Assembly (NCBI GenBank): GCA_023453025.1
Contig: JAEXUD010000021.1
Location: 17,339 to 81,338 of the forward strand
Length of the DNA: 64,000 bases
Source: Bacillota bacterium
GTDB taxonomy: Bacteria > Bacillota > Clostridia > Tissierellales > Sedimentibacteraceae
Direction: 5' to 3'
Notes under the pieces: generated by a model
Databases searched by the model: none
Seen by the model: the letters and a program-made list of their open reading frames with translations, nothing else
What the model was told of the DNA's origin: nothing
Shown here: piece by piece, positions 24,918 through 33,109 of the stretch
Layout: each line of letters begins with the position of its first letter
Position numbering within the stretch: position 1 is the first letter of the stretch
Made by a program: the position numbers and the translations under genes

Positions 24918-25685
24918 TTAAATCGACGTCCAGCCTCCGTCTACAGCAAGGTACTGTCCTGTTGTAAAGCTTGAAGCATCCGAAGCGAAATACACCACTG
25001 CTCCGTCAAGCTCTCCTTTTTTACCCACTCTTCCCATAGGGCAATAAGCTTTTAATACCGGCTCAAATGATGGGTCGGATACAATTGACGATGTCATCTC
25101 ACTCTCAAAATATGAAGGCCCGATTGTATTTACTGTAATGTTGTATTTAGCCCACTCAACCGCCAGAGCCTTGCTCATTGCCATAACTCCGCCCTTCGCC
25201 GTCATGTATGCTGATACCGGGAAAGCATTCATTGCAACCGTGCTGTGAATTGAACCTATGTTTATTATTTTGCCGTATTTCTGCTCCACCATTACCTTTC
25301 CTACTTCTCTCGCAACGAAGTAAACGGCATTGAGGTTGAGTCCGATCATTTTATTCCATTGTTCATCGGTCTGCAGCTCAGCCGGCTCAGCAAATCCCAT
25401 TCCTGCATTATTAACAAGTATATCAATTCTTCCAAATTTCTCTTTAACCATTGCAACAGCTTTCTTGACCTGCTCCACATCCGTTACGTCACATTGTACG
25501 GGCAAGACTTTCACTCCGAATTTCTCCAGCTCAGTCTTTAAATCATTCAGTCTTTCCACTCTTCTTGCAACTATAGCAACATCTGCACCTTCACGTGCAA
25601 GTGCTGTTGCAAATTGTACTCCTAATCCTGATGACGCTCCTGTTACAAAAGCAACCTTTCCTTTTAAACTAAATAAATCTGACAT
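24918..25685 (-). CDS. Short-chain dehydrogenase/reductase (gluconate 5-dehydrogenase-like)
   Basis: The start at 25685 lies nine bases after AAAGGGG; a longer frame to 25706 lacks a site. The 255-residue protein has the cofactor motif TGASSGLG (about 14-21), NNAGMG, the catalytic Ser in NIGSIHS and YMTAK (about 155-159), and closes with TTGQYLAVDGG. It belongs to classical SDR enzymes close to gluconate 5-dehydrogenase and 3-oxoacyl-ACP reductase; ARRVERL after the second strand suggests NADP(H). The actual substrate is not determined. It is a single gene. Confidence 0.88.
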   Translation of the reverse strand: MSDLFSLKGKVAFVTGASSGLGVQFATALAREGADVAIVARRVERLNDLKTELEKFGVKVLPVQCDVTDVEQVKKAVAMVKEKFGRIDILVNNAGMGFAEPAELQTDEQWNKMIGLNLNAVYFVAREVGKVMVEQKYGKIINIGSIHSTVAMNAFPVSAYMTAKGGVMAMSKALAVEWAKYNITVNTIGPSYFESEMTSSIVSDPSFEPVLKAYCPMGRVGKKGELDGAVVYFASDASSFTTGQYLAVDGGWTSI

Positions 25686-25848
25686 GTTTATAATCCCCTT
25701 TCTCATTAATATCCAAAAATTTGTTAATAAGTATAATCTTATTATACCCTAATTGAGAATGTTAAACTTTTTTTTTCAAAAAATAGAGATAATCCTATTC
25801 GGACTATTAACAAACCTGATTTATGTTATTGCTATGAATAACCCCACT

Positions 25849-25875
25849 GTCATTCTGAACGCAGTGAAGAATCTC
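25849..25875. repeat. TGTCATTCTGAACGCAGTGA-type repeat
   Basis: The 27-base string TGTCATTCTGAACGCAGTGA followed by AGAATCT is a form of a short intergenic repeat that is widespread in bacterial genomes. It abuts the third copy of the palindromic repeat, whose outer left arm is missing here. Confidence 0.5.
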
Positions 25876-25901
25876 ATCTTTTGAAGCAGGAGACTCTTCA
25901 C

Positions 25902-26115
25902 AAGAAAAATATATAGCGAACATTTGCAGGACACGATTATAATTCTTAGTGAATGGAGGTTAAAAATCCGTTAAGCAGCTTGCACTGTTTGAGCGTCAGC
26001 GAGTTTGCAAGCTGTAGGATTTTTATACGCAACGAGCTTTAGAATTATTCGTGTCCGAAACCGTGAGCGGATATTTTTCTTGTTTTTCGCTTTCACTTTG
26101 ACTGTGTATGGTAAC
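25902..26115 (-). repeat. Inverted copy of the 257-bp palindromic repeat
   Basis: Read on the minus strand this matches 1719-1920 in order. Shared blocks are GTGAGCGG/CCGCTCAC, CGAATAATTCTAAAGCTC, the central CAGCTTGCA...TGCAAGCTG hairpin, GCGTCAGCGAG, and ATATATAGCGAACATTTGCA. One outer arm of about 45 bases is missing on the left. It lies between the SDR gene and the promoter of the first YfcC transporter and occupies most of a 556-base gap. The strand given is relative to the first copy. Confidence 0.85.
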
Positions 26116-26155
26116 CTTTTGCTAAGCTTTAAAGTAAAATTAAAAAATATTATTG

Positions 26156-26222
26156 TTGCAGAACTCGAAATGTATGGTATAATAATTCAAACTATATTTT
26201 GATATACTTAAACGCATCAAAA
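26156..26222 (+). promoter_or_regulatory. Promoter and operator of the YfcC/ArsR operon
   Basis: TTGCAG (26156-26161), 16 bases, TATAAT (26178-26183). Over the start region lies TTTTGAT-N12-ATCAAAA (26197-26222), whose core GATATACTTAAACGCAT resembles the palindromes GATATGTTTAAACATAT downstream of arsR. It is a probable ArsR operator, less perfect than the other two. Confidence 0.6.
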
Positions 26223-26241
26223 TATTATCGGAGGAAGCACA

Positions 26242-27594
26242 GTGTTAAAAAAAATTCCTGGTTCATATGTTTTATTGTTTTACATAATAGTTGTTTTAGG
26301 AATTGCTTCATATTTTATTCCGGCCGGAACCTATGACCGAGAAATCGACACCGATAAAGGGATAAGCTATGTTGTACCCGACAGTTACAAATCAGTAGAA
26401 AATACACCGGTTTCTATCTTTGATATTTTTAAATCCATCCCTGAGGGAATGATGGAAGCAAGCGATATCATTATTTTTGTGCTTATTATAGGAGGCGCCT
26501 TCGGTGTAATTCAAGCAACCGGAACAACTGACGCATTAATCGGAAATTTAGTACGTAAATCCTCAGGCAATGAAAAAACGATTGTAGCAATAATTATGAC
26601 TATTTTCTCACTATCAGGTGCTTTATTCGGGACCGCAGAAGAAGCGCTCCCCTTTTATCCTTTAATAATTTGCTTTTCTTTAGCGATGGGTTATGATAAA
26701 ATTACAGGTGTGGCCATGGTGCTGCTGGGAACCGGAACCGGTTTTGCCGCAGGATTTCTTAATCCTTTCACAACGGGAATAGCCCAGAATGTTTCGGAAC
26801 TCCCTCTGTACTCGGGAATTGTTTTAAGAGTAATAACCAATGTTGTATTTTTGGGAACATCAATAGTATTTGTCATAAGGCATGTTAATAATATAAAAAA
26901 TGACCATACTCCAAACAGCAATGTCTTTGAGGATTTTCAATCCATGAAGACAGAGCATTACAGGGTTATGGCAGTGCTTGTGCTGTCGTTTATATTCATG
27001 ATAGCAGGGATTTTGAAATTCAGTTTTTATATTCTGGAAATATCCACAGTATTTTTCATAATGGCCGTTGCAAGCGGACTCGCAGGAGGATTGACTCCGG
27101 GCAGGATATCCTCGGAATTTGTCAAGGGCGCATCCGCCATGACTTACGGAGCACTTATTATCGGAATTGCAAAAGCTGTGTCTGTAATTATGATATACGG
27201 AAATATTATGGATTCGATTATTCATGCTCTTGCAGAACTTATTGAAGGCTTCAGCCCAGTTGCAAGCGCTGTTGGAATGTCATTTGTACATGCCGTATTG
27301 AATATATTTATTTCTTCCGGAAGCGGACAAGCTGCCGCATCCATGCCCATAATGAAAACATTGGCTGATATGTCGGGTATCACAAGGCAAACCGCAGTTC
27401 TGGCTTTTCAGTTCGGAGACGGTCTTACAAACCTTATAAGTCCTACCTCAGGCTATTTCATAGCTGCTCTGGCTCTTGGAGATATTGAGTGGAAGGATTG
27501 GTTAAAATGGTTTATGCCGTTATTTATTGCCCTATGTGCAGAAGCCATTATTATTCTTATAATATCAACTGTTATCAACTATGGTCCGTTTTAA
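26242..27594 (+). CDS. YfcC family (DcuC-like) transporter, copy 1
   Basis: The 450-residue protein begins at a GTG (26242) preceded by GGAGG. It has about eleven membrane helices and the family signatures SYFIPAGTYDRE near the N-terminus, GALFGTAEEALPFYP, GAGF-type GTGTGFAAGFLNPFTTGIAQ in parts, SSGSGQAAASMPIM and SPTSGYF. YfcC proteins are C4-dicarboxylate carrier relatives, often linked to uptake of amino acids or peptides. The ArsR-type gene follows after 25 bases, so the pair forms an operon. A paralogue with the same layout lies at 29277. Confidence 0.92.
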   Translation: MLKKIPGSYVLLFYIIVVLGIASYFIPAGTYDREIDTDKGISYVVPDSYKSVENTPVSIFDIFKSIPEGMMEASDIIIFVLIIGGAFGVIQATGTTDALIGNLVRKSSGNEKTIVAIIMTIFSLSGALFGTAEEALPFYPLIICFSLAMGYDKITGVAMVLLGTGTGFAAGFLNPFTTGIAQNVSELPLYSGIVLRVITNVVFLGTSIVFVIRHVNNIKNDHTPNSNVFEDFQSMKTEHYRVMAVLVLSFIFMIAGILKFSFYILEISTVFFIMAVASGLAGGLTPGRISSEFVKGASAMTYGALIIGIAKAVSVIMIYGNIMDSIIHALAELIEGFSPVASAVGMSFVHAVLNIFISSGSGQAAASMPIMKTLADMSGITRQTAVLAFQFGDGLTNLISPTSGYFIAALALGDIEWKDWLKWFMPLFIALCAEAIIILIISTVINYGPF

Positions 27595-27619
27595 ATAGCA
27601 AAAGATGGTGGGTGGGAGT

Positions 27620-27913
27620 ATGTCCGGAATTAATCAAAATGATATGGATATGGAAATAATAAAAGCATTAGGTGATGAAGCCAGAATAGATATTCTTAAT
27701 ATTATAGGGAAAAAAGAACTGAACGCAAGTGATATTGCTGCCAGATGCACCTTATCCCGTCCTACGGTTTCTCATCATTTACAGATCCTTAAAAGAGCAA
27801 GAATCCTTGAAGCAAGAAAAGAAGGAAAAGAAATATATTATTCTGTGAATATGCACACGCTGAAAAGCTTGTCGCAAGCTTTGCTTAAATTTATCGGCAT
27901 GGGCTTTTTCTAA
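27620..27913 (+). CDS. ArsR-type winged-helix repressor
   Basis: The start at 27620 follows GTGGGTGGGAG. The 97-residue protein has the ArsR fold: IIKALGDEARIDILNIIGKKELNASDIA and the recognition helix LSRPTVSHHLQILKRARILEARKEGKEIYY, quoted as family blocks. It lacks the metal-binding CxC of arsenic or cadmium sensors, so it probably answers to an organic ligand or redox state. Three similar palindromes centred on TTTAAAC flank its operon and the next one, which points to local control of both transporters and the peptidase. Confidence 0.92.
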   Translation: MSGINQNDMDMEIIKALGDEARIDILNIIGKKELNASDIAARCTLSRPTVSHHLQILKRARILEARKEGKEIYYSVNMHTLKSLSQALLKFIGMGFF

Positions 27914-27934
27914 ATTTTTTTGAGTTATACGTTG

Positions 27935-27950
27935 ATATGTTTAAACATAT
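27935..27950. promoter_or_regulatory. Perfect 16-bp palindromic operator (ArsR candidate) 1
   Basis: ATATGTTTAAACATAT is perfectly self-complementary and lies 22 bases after the arsR stop. An orphan AAAGGAGG ribosome binding site follows at 27962-27969 with no start codon after it. Confidence 0.65.
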
Positions 27951-28010
27951 AATTATTATTGAAAGGAGGTTTAGTTCAAACAGCTATTTTTTTTAATTCT
28001 ATATGTTGAA

Positions 28011-28022
28011 ATGTTTAAACAT
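28011..28022. promoter_or_regulatory. Palindromic operator (ArsR candidate) 2
   Basis: ATGTTTAAACAT is perfectly self-complementary, within ATATGTTGAAATGTTTAAAC. It lies 66 bases before the TTG start of the M20 peptidase and shares the ATGTTTAAACAT core with the site at 27935. Confidence 0.65.
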
Positions 28023-28087
28023 ATTGACTTGATAGCTTGAAGCCGGATTTTTCTGGCTATATGTTAAATTGGAAGGAGAGTATTATT

Positions 28088-29266
28088 TTGGAAGTTACAA
28101 GGTTCATAAGCGAAAATGAAATTATTGACATTGTTACAAAGCTGGTATCAATTGAAAGCCACAAGAATGCTGAGCAAAAGGAGTCGGAGGCCGCCGCCTG
28201 CATAAGTAATATCTTTAAGAATAACGACATTCATGTAGAATGTGCAGAGATTGAAAAAAACAGACCTAATGTTACGGGAAAAATATTCGGCAAAAACGAA
28301 TCCGTGCATTTAATGTTTAACGGTCACATTGATACGGTTCCCGGATTTACGATGAAGTACAAGCCCTTTGAGCCGTTTATAAAGGACGGCATAATATACG
28401 GAAGAGGCACTGCGGATATGAAAGGTGGTTTAACTGCCATGATAGCCACAATGATTGCAGTAAAAAGACAAGGACTCGATTTGGATAAAACAGTTGCATT
28501 TACGGGTGTAATTGATGAAGAGGAAAGATCAAAGGGTACTGAATATCTCATCAAGAAAAATATCACCTCCGATTATGTTGTAATCGGCGAGCCTACCAGT
28601 CTCAGAGTGTGCACCGCACACAAGGGCATGGAATGGATTGAGGTTACGTTCAAGGGTGAAGCAACTCATGGAAGCCGCCCAAAAGAAGGAAAAAACGCAA
28701 TTTATATGGCTTCGGAATTTTGCAGAATGATTTACGAAGAGCTGGAGCTCATAATAGAAAAACGCAAACACGAGCTTCTTGGATGCGGCAGCATTAATGT
28801 GGGATGCATTGAGGGCGGAGATGACCCCAATATTGTTCCTGACACCTGCAGTGTTCAAATTGACCGAAGATGGCTGCCCGGAGAAACCCTGGAGTTCATT
28901 CATAATGAAATTGAAAGCTATGCTGCAAAAGCAGCTGAAAAATTCAAAGGGCAGTATGAACTTAAAGCAATGCGTGAATTTACCGCATCAATGATAAATG
29001 CTCCCTACAGTATTGACCCAAATCATGAGCTTGTTAAAAAAGCACTTATTATTACATCGGATGTTACAGGTAAAGAACTTCCCTTGAGAGATTTTCCTGC
29101 CTGGAGCGATGCCGGATTACTGTCAAATCATACAGATGCCAAATGCATAATACTCGGTCCCGGCAACATAACCCAGGCTCATGCAAATGATGAGTTTTGT
29201 TCAATAGATGAAATATTGAAAGCTTCGGAAATTTATTACAAATTAATAAAAAATTTATGTTTATAA
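28088..29266 (+). CDS. M20 family metallopeptidase (ArgE/DapE-like)
   Basis: I place the start at the TTG at 28088, seven bases after AAGGAGAG; the ATG at 28037 has no binding site and lies next to the operator. The 392-residue protein has the di-zinc site: GHIDTV (His about 80), GRGTADMKGG (Asp about 109), DEEER (Glu pair about 143-144), GEPTS, and HANDEF near the end (His about 364). The middle carries the dimerisation domain (GEATHGSRP). It cleaves an amide or peptide bond, perhaps of N-acyl amino acids or small peptides. The second YfcC gene follows after 10 bases, suggesting import and cleavage of one substrate. Confidence 0.9.
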   Translation: MEVTRFISENEIIDIVTKLVSIESHKNAEQKESEAAACISNIFKNNDIHVECAEIEKNRPNVTGKIFGKNESVHLMFNGHIDTVPGFTMKYKPFEPFIKDGIIYGRGTADMKGGLTAMIATMIAVKRQGLDLDKTVAFTGVIDEEERSKGTEYLIKKNITSDYVVIGEPTSLRVCTAHKGMEWIEVTFKGEATHGSRPKEGKNAIYMASEFCRMIYEELELIIEKRKHELLGCGSINVGCIEGGDDPNIVPDTCSVQIDRRWLPGETLEFIHNEIESYAAKAAEKFKGQYELKAMREFTASMINAPYSIDPNHELVKKALIITSDVTGKELPLRDFPAWSDAGLLSNHTDAKCIILGPGNITQAHANDEFCSIDEILKASEIYYKLIKNLCL

Positions 29267-29276
29267 GGAGATTATT

Positions 29277-30686
29277 ATGGAAAAAAATATTGAAAAAAAG
29301 AAAAAATTCAGAATTCCACACACATACGCACTGCTATTCTTTGTTATAGTGTTAGTTGCTGTCCTTACATATGTAATTCCGGCCGGTGAATTTGACCGTG
29401 CCGTAGATCCTGCAACAGACAGAATTTTTGTAGTCCCTGACACTTATCATAGTGTTGAAGGCAACCCTCTGTCATTCTTTGATGTCTTCAAAGCTATTCC
29501 AAAAGGCATGGAGAACTCCGGATATATAATTTTCTTTGTACTCATGATAGGAGGCTCTTTTGGGATACTCCAGGCCACCGGCGCCATAGATTCCGGTATT
29601 GTAGAAGTGGTAAAACGCATGAAGGGCAAGGAAAAAGCGGTCATCCCTATTGTAATGCTTATCTTTTCTTTGGCAGGAGCAATTCTCGGTTCGGCAGAAG
29701 AGATGCTCCCCTTCTACCCCATAGTTATTTCTTTGGCCTTGGCTTTAGGCTTTGACACTCTCACAGGTACAGCAATGGTATTGCTGGGCGCAGGTGCCGG
29801 TTTCGCAGGTGCCTTTCTTAACCCATTCACTGTGGGTATAGCTCAGGGAATTGCCGGTCTTCCGTTGTTTTCAGGTATTGGATTTCGCCTTATGGCGTAC
29901 TTAATAATCTTAAGTGTAACTATTATATATGTATATAGATATGCGAATAAGATTCAGAAAAACCCCGAATTAAGTGTTACATATGAAGAAGATATGATTA
30001 GACATAAAGAATTTAAATTCAATGATGAAGTTGAATTTACAACAAGGCACAAGCTTGTAATGCTTATATTGGTTGCAGGACTGTGTATATTGGGCTTTGG
30101 TGTTGTTAAGCTGGGCTTTTACATTACCGAATTGACGGCAATTTTTCTGATTATAGGAATCTTCTCAGGTATAGCAGGAGGCTTGTCAATAGATAAAATT
30201 GCTGAGGAATTTATAAACGGAGCGAAGGAATTGGTTTACGGCGCTCTTGTAATAGGACTGGCAACCTCAATAATGGTTGTTATGCAGGAAGGAAAAATAA
30301 TGGACACTATAATATACAGCTTAGCAGGTCTGGTTCAGGGATTACCTCCTTCATTAAGCGGTATTGCAATGTTTATTGTTCAAAGCTTTATCAATTTCGT
30401 AATACCTTCCGGAAGCGGTCAGGCTGCAGCTTCAATGCCAATAATGGCTCCTATGGCAGATTTAGTCGGTATCTCCAGGCAGTCTGCGGTTTTGGCATTC
30501 CAGTTTGGTGACGGATTCTCAAATGTTATTAATCCTACTTCAGGTTATTTTATGGCCGCAATTGCAATAGGTGGTATAAAATGGGAAAAATGGGCAAAGT
30601 GGATGCTTCCTCTGTTCCTGATATGGAGTTTGATAGGTGCTGCCCTGGTGGCTGTTTCCGTAATAATAGGATACGGACCATTCTAA
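29277..30686 (+). CDS. YfcC family (DcuC-like) transporter, copy 2
   Basis: The 469-residue protein starts after AAGGAG and is a clear paralogue of the transporter at 26242: TYVIPAGEFDRA, GAILGSAEEMLPFYP, GAGAGFAGAFLNPFTVGIAQ in parts, PSGSGQAAASMPIMAPMADL in parts, and NPTSGYFMAA. It has about eleven to twelve membrane helices. It is co-transcribed with the M20 peptidase, so it probably carries the peptidase's substrate or product. A strong terminator follows. Confidence 0.92.
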   Translation: MEKNIEKKKKFRIPHTYALLFFVIVLVAVLTYVIPAGEFDRAVDPATDRIFVVPDTYHSVEGNPLSFFDVFKAIPKGMENSGYIIFFVLMIGGSFGILQATGAIDSGIVEVVKRMKGKEKAVIPIVMLIFSLAGAILGSAEEMLPFYPIVISLALALGFDTLTGTAMVLLGAGAGFAGAFLNPFTVGIAQGIAGLPLFSGIGFRLMAYLIILSVTIIYVYRYANKIQKNPELSVTYEEDMIRHKEFKFNDEVEFTTRHKLVMLILVAGLCILGFGVVKLGFYITELTAIFLIIGIFSGIAGGLSIDKIAEEFINGAKELVYGALVIGLATSIMVVMQEGKIMDTIIYSLAGLVQGLPPSLSGIAMFIVQSFINFVIPSGSGQAAASMPIMAPMADLVGISRQSAVLAFQFGDGFSNVINPTSGYFMAAIAIGGIKWEKWAKWMLPLFLIWSLIGAALVAVSVIIGYGPF

Positions 30687-30700
30687 TATAACATATTGAA

Positions 30701-30748
30701 ATACACCTCAAAAGTCAGAAAACAAACTAACTTTTGAGGTGCATTTTA
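30701..30748 (+). terminator. Terminator after the YfcC-2 gene
   Basis: ACACCTCAAAAGT (30703-30715) pairs with ACTTTTGAGGTGC (30730-30742), followed by ATTTTACAAAA. It ends the M20/YfcC-2 operon. Confidence 0.85.
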
Positions 30749-30822
30749 CAAAATCAAATCCAATTTAGAATTAAAAAAATTCCTCCCTATACCTCTTGAT
30801 GTTACATCATTATTTTATTAAA

Positions 30823-31341
30823 TTAAATAGTAATCCAATATCTTTCAAAAACTTCTCCGTCATTTATATCTTCAGAATCAAGAATACCGCCATTATTAGT
30901 TATTGTCTTAGATGAGCCTATATTGCTTTTAGAACAGGTTATCAATACCTTTGACAATCCTATTCTTTCACATTCTTTTAAGGCGAGTGACAGCATCATT
31001 GTGGCATAGCCCTTTTTTCTTTCACTTGGTCTTATTCCATAGCCAATATGTCCCCCTCGATATGCTAATGCTTCATTTAATCTGTGTCTTATATCTATGG
31101 CTCCAATTAATTTATTATCATTCGCCAACCAAAACGTTGAACTTTCAACAAATCCATCAGGCAATCCGACCCCATTGCTCCAACCGCTCAATTTATCCAC
31201 CATCAGATTAAAATTCGTGCTGTCAAGATTTAATGTCCAAGGAATCAGTTCTTCCCCTGACTTTTTCCATTCAGAAAGCATATCTAAATATTCCTCTTTA
31301 TAATTAATGCAAGGTTTTACTAATATAACGTTTTGCTCCAT
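30823..31341 (-). CDS. GNAT family N-acetyltransferase
   Basis: The start at 31341 follows GGGGG; a longer frame to 31356 is less likely. The 172-residue protein has a complete GNAT core: IGAIDIRHRLNEALAYRGGHIGYGIRPSERKKGYATMML contains the acetyl-CoA motif RKKGYA, followed by VLITCSKSNIGSSKTITNNGG. This wording is typical of the RimJ/RimL-like acetyltransferases common in Firmicutes. The acceptor is unknown. It is a single gene. Confidence 0.88.
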   Translation of the reverse strand: MEQNVILVKPCINYKEEYLDMLSEWKKSGEELIPWTLNLDSTNFNLMVDKLSGWSNGVGLPDGFVESSTFWLANDNKLIGAIDIRHRLNEALAYRGGHIGYGIRPSERKKGYATMMLSLALKECERIGLSKVLITCSKSNIGSSKTITNNGGILDSEDINDGEVFERYWITI

Positions 31342-31503
31342 CACTGCCCCCATCATAGACTTTCATTTAATAATTTGCTGTTATCTTTTCTTTAATTTTA
31401 ATACAAATACTGATTTTTTTCCACAAATAATTTTTCTGACAGCTAAGGGAGTGTCGTAAGGACATTATATATTTTTTTGTGTTTTAATAATAAAATAAAT
31501 TAA

Positions 31504-31549
31504 TTGCATTATTTTAGCATTTAGGATATACTATGTGTATACATAGTAT
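31504..31549 (+). promoter_or_regulatory. mazEF promoter with overlapping operator
   Basis: TTGCAT (31504-31509), 17 bases, TATACT (31527-31532). The inverted repeat ATACTATG-N6-CATAGTAT (31528-31549) overlaps the -10 box. This is the layout of MazE/MazEF autorepression. Confidence 0.75.
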
Positions 31550-31568
31550 GTAACGGAGGTGTAAAGTT

Positions 31569-31817
31569 ATGCAGACTAATATTGTTAAATGGGGCAATTC
31601 ACAAGGTATAAGGCTTCCTAAGATACTTTTGGAAAGTGCAAGCTTAACTGAAAGTGATGTTGTTGATGTTACGGTCGAAAATGGAAATATAATTATAAAA
31701 AAAGCAGAAAATAAAAATAAGTTTAAAACAATTCAGGAAAGATTTGAAGGCTTCAATGGTGAATATGAGCCAACAGAAATTGATTGGGGAACACCAAAAG
31801 GTAAAGAATTATGGTAA
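31569..31817 (+). CDS. mazE: MazE-type antitoxin (AbrB/SpoVT fold)
   Basis: The 82-residue protein begins with VKWGNSQGIRLPKILLE, the swapped-hairpin AbrB DNA-binding motif of MazE antitoxins, and continues with DVVDVTVENGNIIIKK. The C-terminal part (FEGFNGEYEPTEIDWG) is acidic and is expected to bind and inhibit MazF. The gene overlaps mazF by 7 bases. It probably represses its own promoter through the palindrome over the -10 box. Confidence 0.93.
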   Translation: MQTNIVKWGNSQGIRLPKILLESASLTESDVVDVTVENGNIIIKKAENKNKFKTIQERFEGFNGEYEPTEIDWGTPKGKELW

Positions 31818-32137
31818 GACAAGGTGATATTATTAAATTGGACTTTAATCCGCAATATGGTCATGAGCAAGCCGGTTACAGACCTGCCGTGGTTATAAGT
31901 AATGATTTTTTTAATTCAAAAGTTAATCTATCCATCGTATGTCCAATAACAAATACGCAAAAGCCTTTCCCTTTGCATATACCTCTTGACGACAGAACAA
32001 TAACGACGGGGGTTGTTTTATGCGAACACATTAAATCTTTGGACCTGAATGCACGAACTTATAAGGTAATCGAAAGTATTCCAGACGATATATTAGAAGA
32101 AATTATTGCAGCGGTTTTTTCACAAATTGCGAAATAA
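31811..32137 (+). CDS. mazF: MazF-type mRNA interferase toxin
   Basis: The 108-residue protein has the PemK/MazF fold: QGDIIKLDFNPQYGHEQAGYRPAVVISND, CPITNTQKPFPLHIPL, GVVLCEHIKSLD, quoted in short blocks. The catalytic Arg is in RPAVV and the Thr in ITNT. MazF cuts mRNA at short sequence motifs and is neutralised by MazE. The start ATG lies inside the last codons of mazE, so translation is coupled. It looks intact. Confidence 0.94.
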   Translation: MVRQGDIIKLDFNPQYGHEQAGYRPAVVISNDFFNSKVNLSIVCPITNTQKPFPLHIPLDDRTITTGVVLCEHIKSLDLNARTYKVIESIPDDILEEIIAAVFSQIAK

Positions 32138-32147
32138 AAACATTCCG

Positions 32148-32206
32148 GAGACGAACATTTGGACTTCCGTTCTACGAATTTATGCTAGGCTTTCAAGGTT
32201 CGTCTC
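32148..32206. terminator. Inverted repeat between mazF and the deacetylase gene
   Basis: GAGACGAAC (32148-32156) and GTTCGTCTC (32198-32206) are perfectly complementary with a 41-base loop. It lies between convergent genes and could act as a shared terminator, although the loop is long. Confidence 0.35.
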
Positions 32207-32212
32207 TAAAAT

Positions 32213-33058
32213 TTAATTATCAAATTCAGCGAAAAAGCTTGCATGGTTGATACCTGTTGGTCTGTTGACTCTTTTCAATTCATACAATTCATTCTCTTTG
32301 CCGCGCAGAGAATTTACCCCGACATTGCACGTTATTGTAGATAAAAAACCCATATCTTTAAGTATTTCAGTGCATTCCTCACATGAGAACCCATAAGGAT
32401 ACGTGAATGCGTTTGGAGTATAGCCGGTTTTTTCTTTCATTAACTGTTGAAGCTTGCCTACATCTTTTAATATAGCTTCTTTATATTCCTCATACGATTC
32501 ACCCTTCATTATACTGCATCCTTTACGATTATCTAAGGTATGCATTGAATATGTATGATTTTGTATTTCGATATACCCGGAATCTATAAGCTCATTAATT
32601 TGAGTCCAATTCAAATATGGATCCGAATAATTATTTTCAGAGCTTTTCTCAACATATTCACCTATTATTGAAACTACAGCCTTGCAGTCGTATTTTTCCA
32701 GCAGCGGAAGTACATATCTGTTAATGTTTGAATAACCATCGTCAAATGTCAGCATAATCGGCTTTTCAGGTAAGCTTATGCCGTTATATTCAAAGGCTAT
32801 TAAATCCTCGACCACAATAGTCGTATATCCTTGTTCCTTTAAATAAATTATATCTTCCTCTAATTCCTTTTGTGATATTGTATATTTGCCTAGCAGTCTG
32901 GGATTTTTACTGACGTTATGATACATTATAATAGGAAGTTCCGAAGATGGTTCAGTTAATACCTGAATTGCATCATGCACCTTAAAAAATGAAGCTAAAA
33001 GTGCTATAATAAATAAAATAGATATAGTTTTTAATGTTGACTTCTTTATAAATAACAA
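32213..33058 (-). CDS. Polysaccharide deacetylase (NodB-homology) protein, membrane anchored
   Basis: The likely start is a TTG at 33058, seven bases after AGGGGTGA; the in-frame ATG at 33076 has no site. The 281-residue protein has an N-terminal membrane anchor (about 9-26, TISILFIIALLASFF) and the NodB motifs IIMYHNVS, MLTFDDGYSN (catalytic and metal Asp about 104-105), NHTYSMHTL (metal His pair) and AFTYPYGF. Such enzymes remove acetyl groups from peptidoglycan or other wall polysaccharides. It acts outside the membrane. It is a single gene. Confidence 0.9.
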   Translation of the reverse strand: MLFIKKSTLKTISILFIIALLASFFKVHDAIQVLTEPSSELPIIMYHNVSKNPRLLGKYTISQKELEEDIIYLKEQGYTTIVVEDLIAFEYNGISLPEKPIMLTFDDGYSNINRYVLPLLEKYDCKAVVSIIGEYVEKSSENNYSDPYLNWTQINELIDSGYIEIQNHTYSMHTLDNRKGCSIMKGESYEEYKEAILKDVGKLQQLMKEKTGYTPNAFTYPYGFSCEECTEILKDMGFLSTITCNVGVNSLRGKENELYELKRVNRPTGINHASFFAEFDN

Positions 33059-33109
33059 AATAAAATCACCCCTCATCCATATATTAAAGCTTATGCATCA
33101 GAGGCTTGA

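Noticed and set aside
25902..26202. Small protein frame at 26005-26202
   Set aside because: It lies inside the palindromic repeat and the promoter region and has no ribosome binding site.
28037..28087. ATG start of the M20 peptidase at 28037
   Set aside because: It has no ribosome binding site; AAGGAGAG is placed for the TTG at 28088, where homology-like sequence begins.
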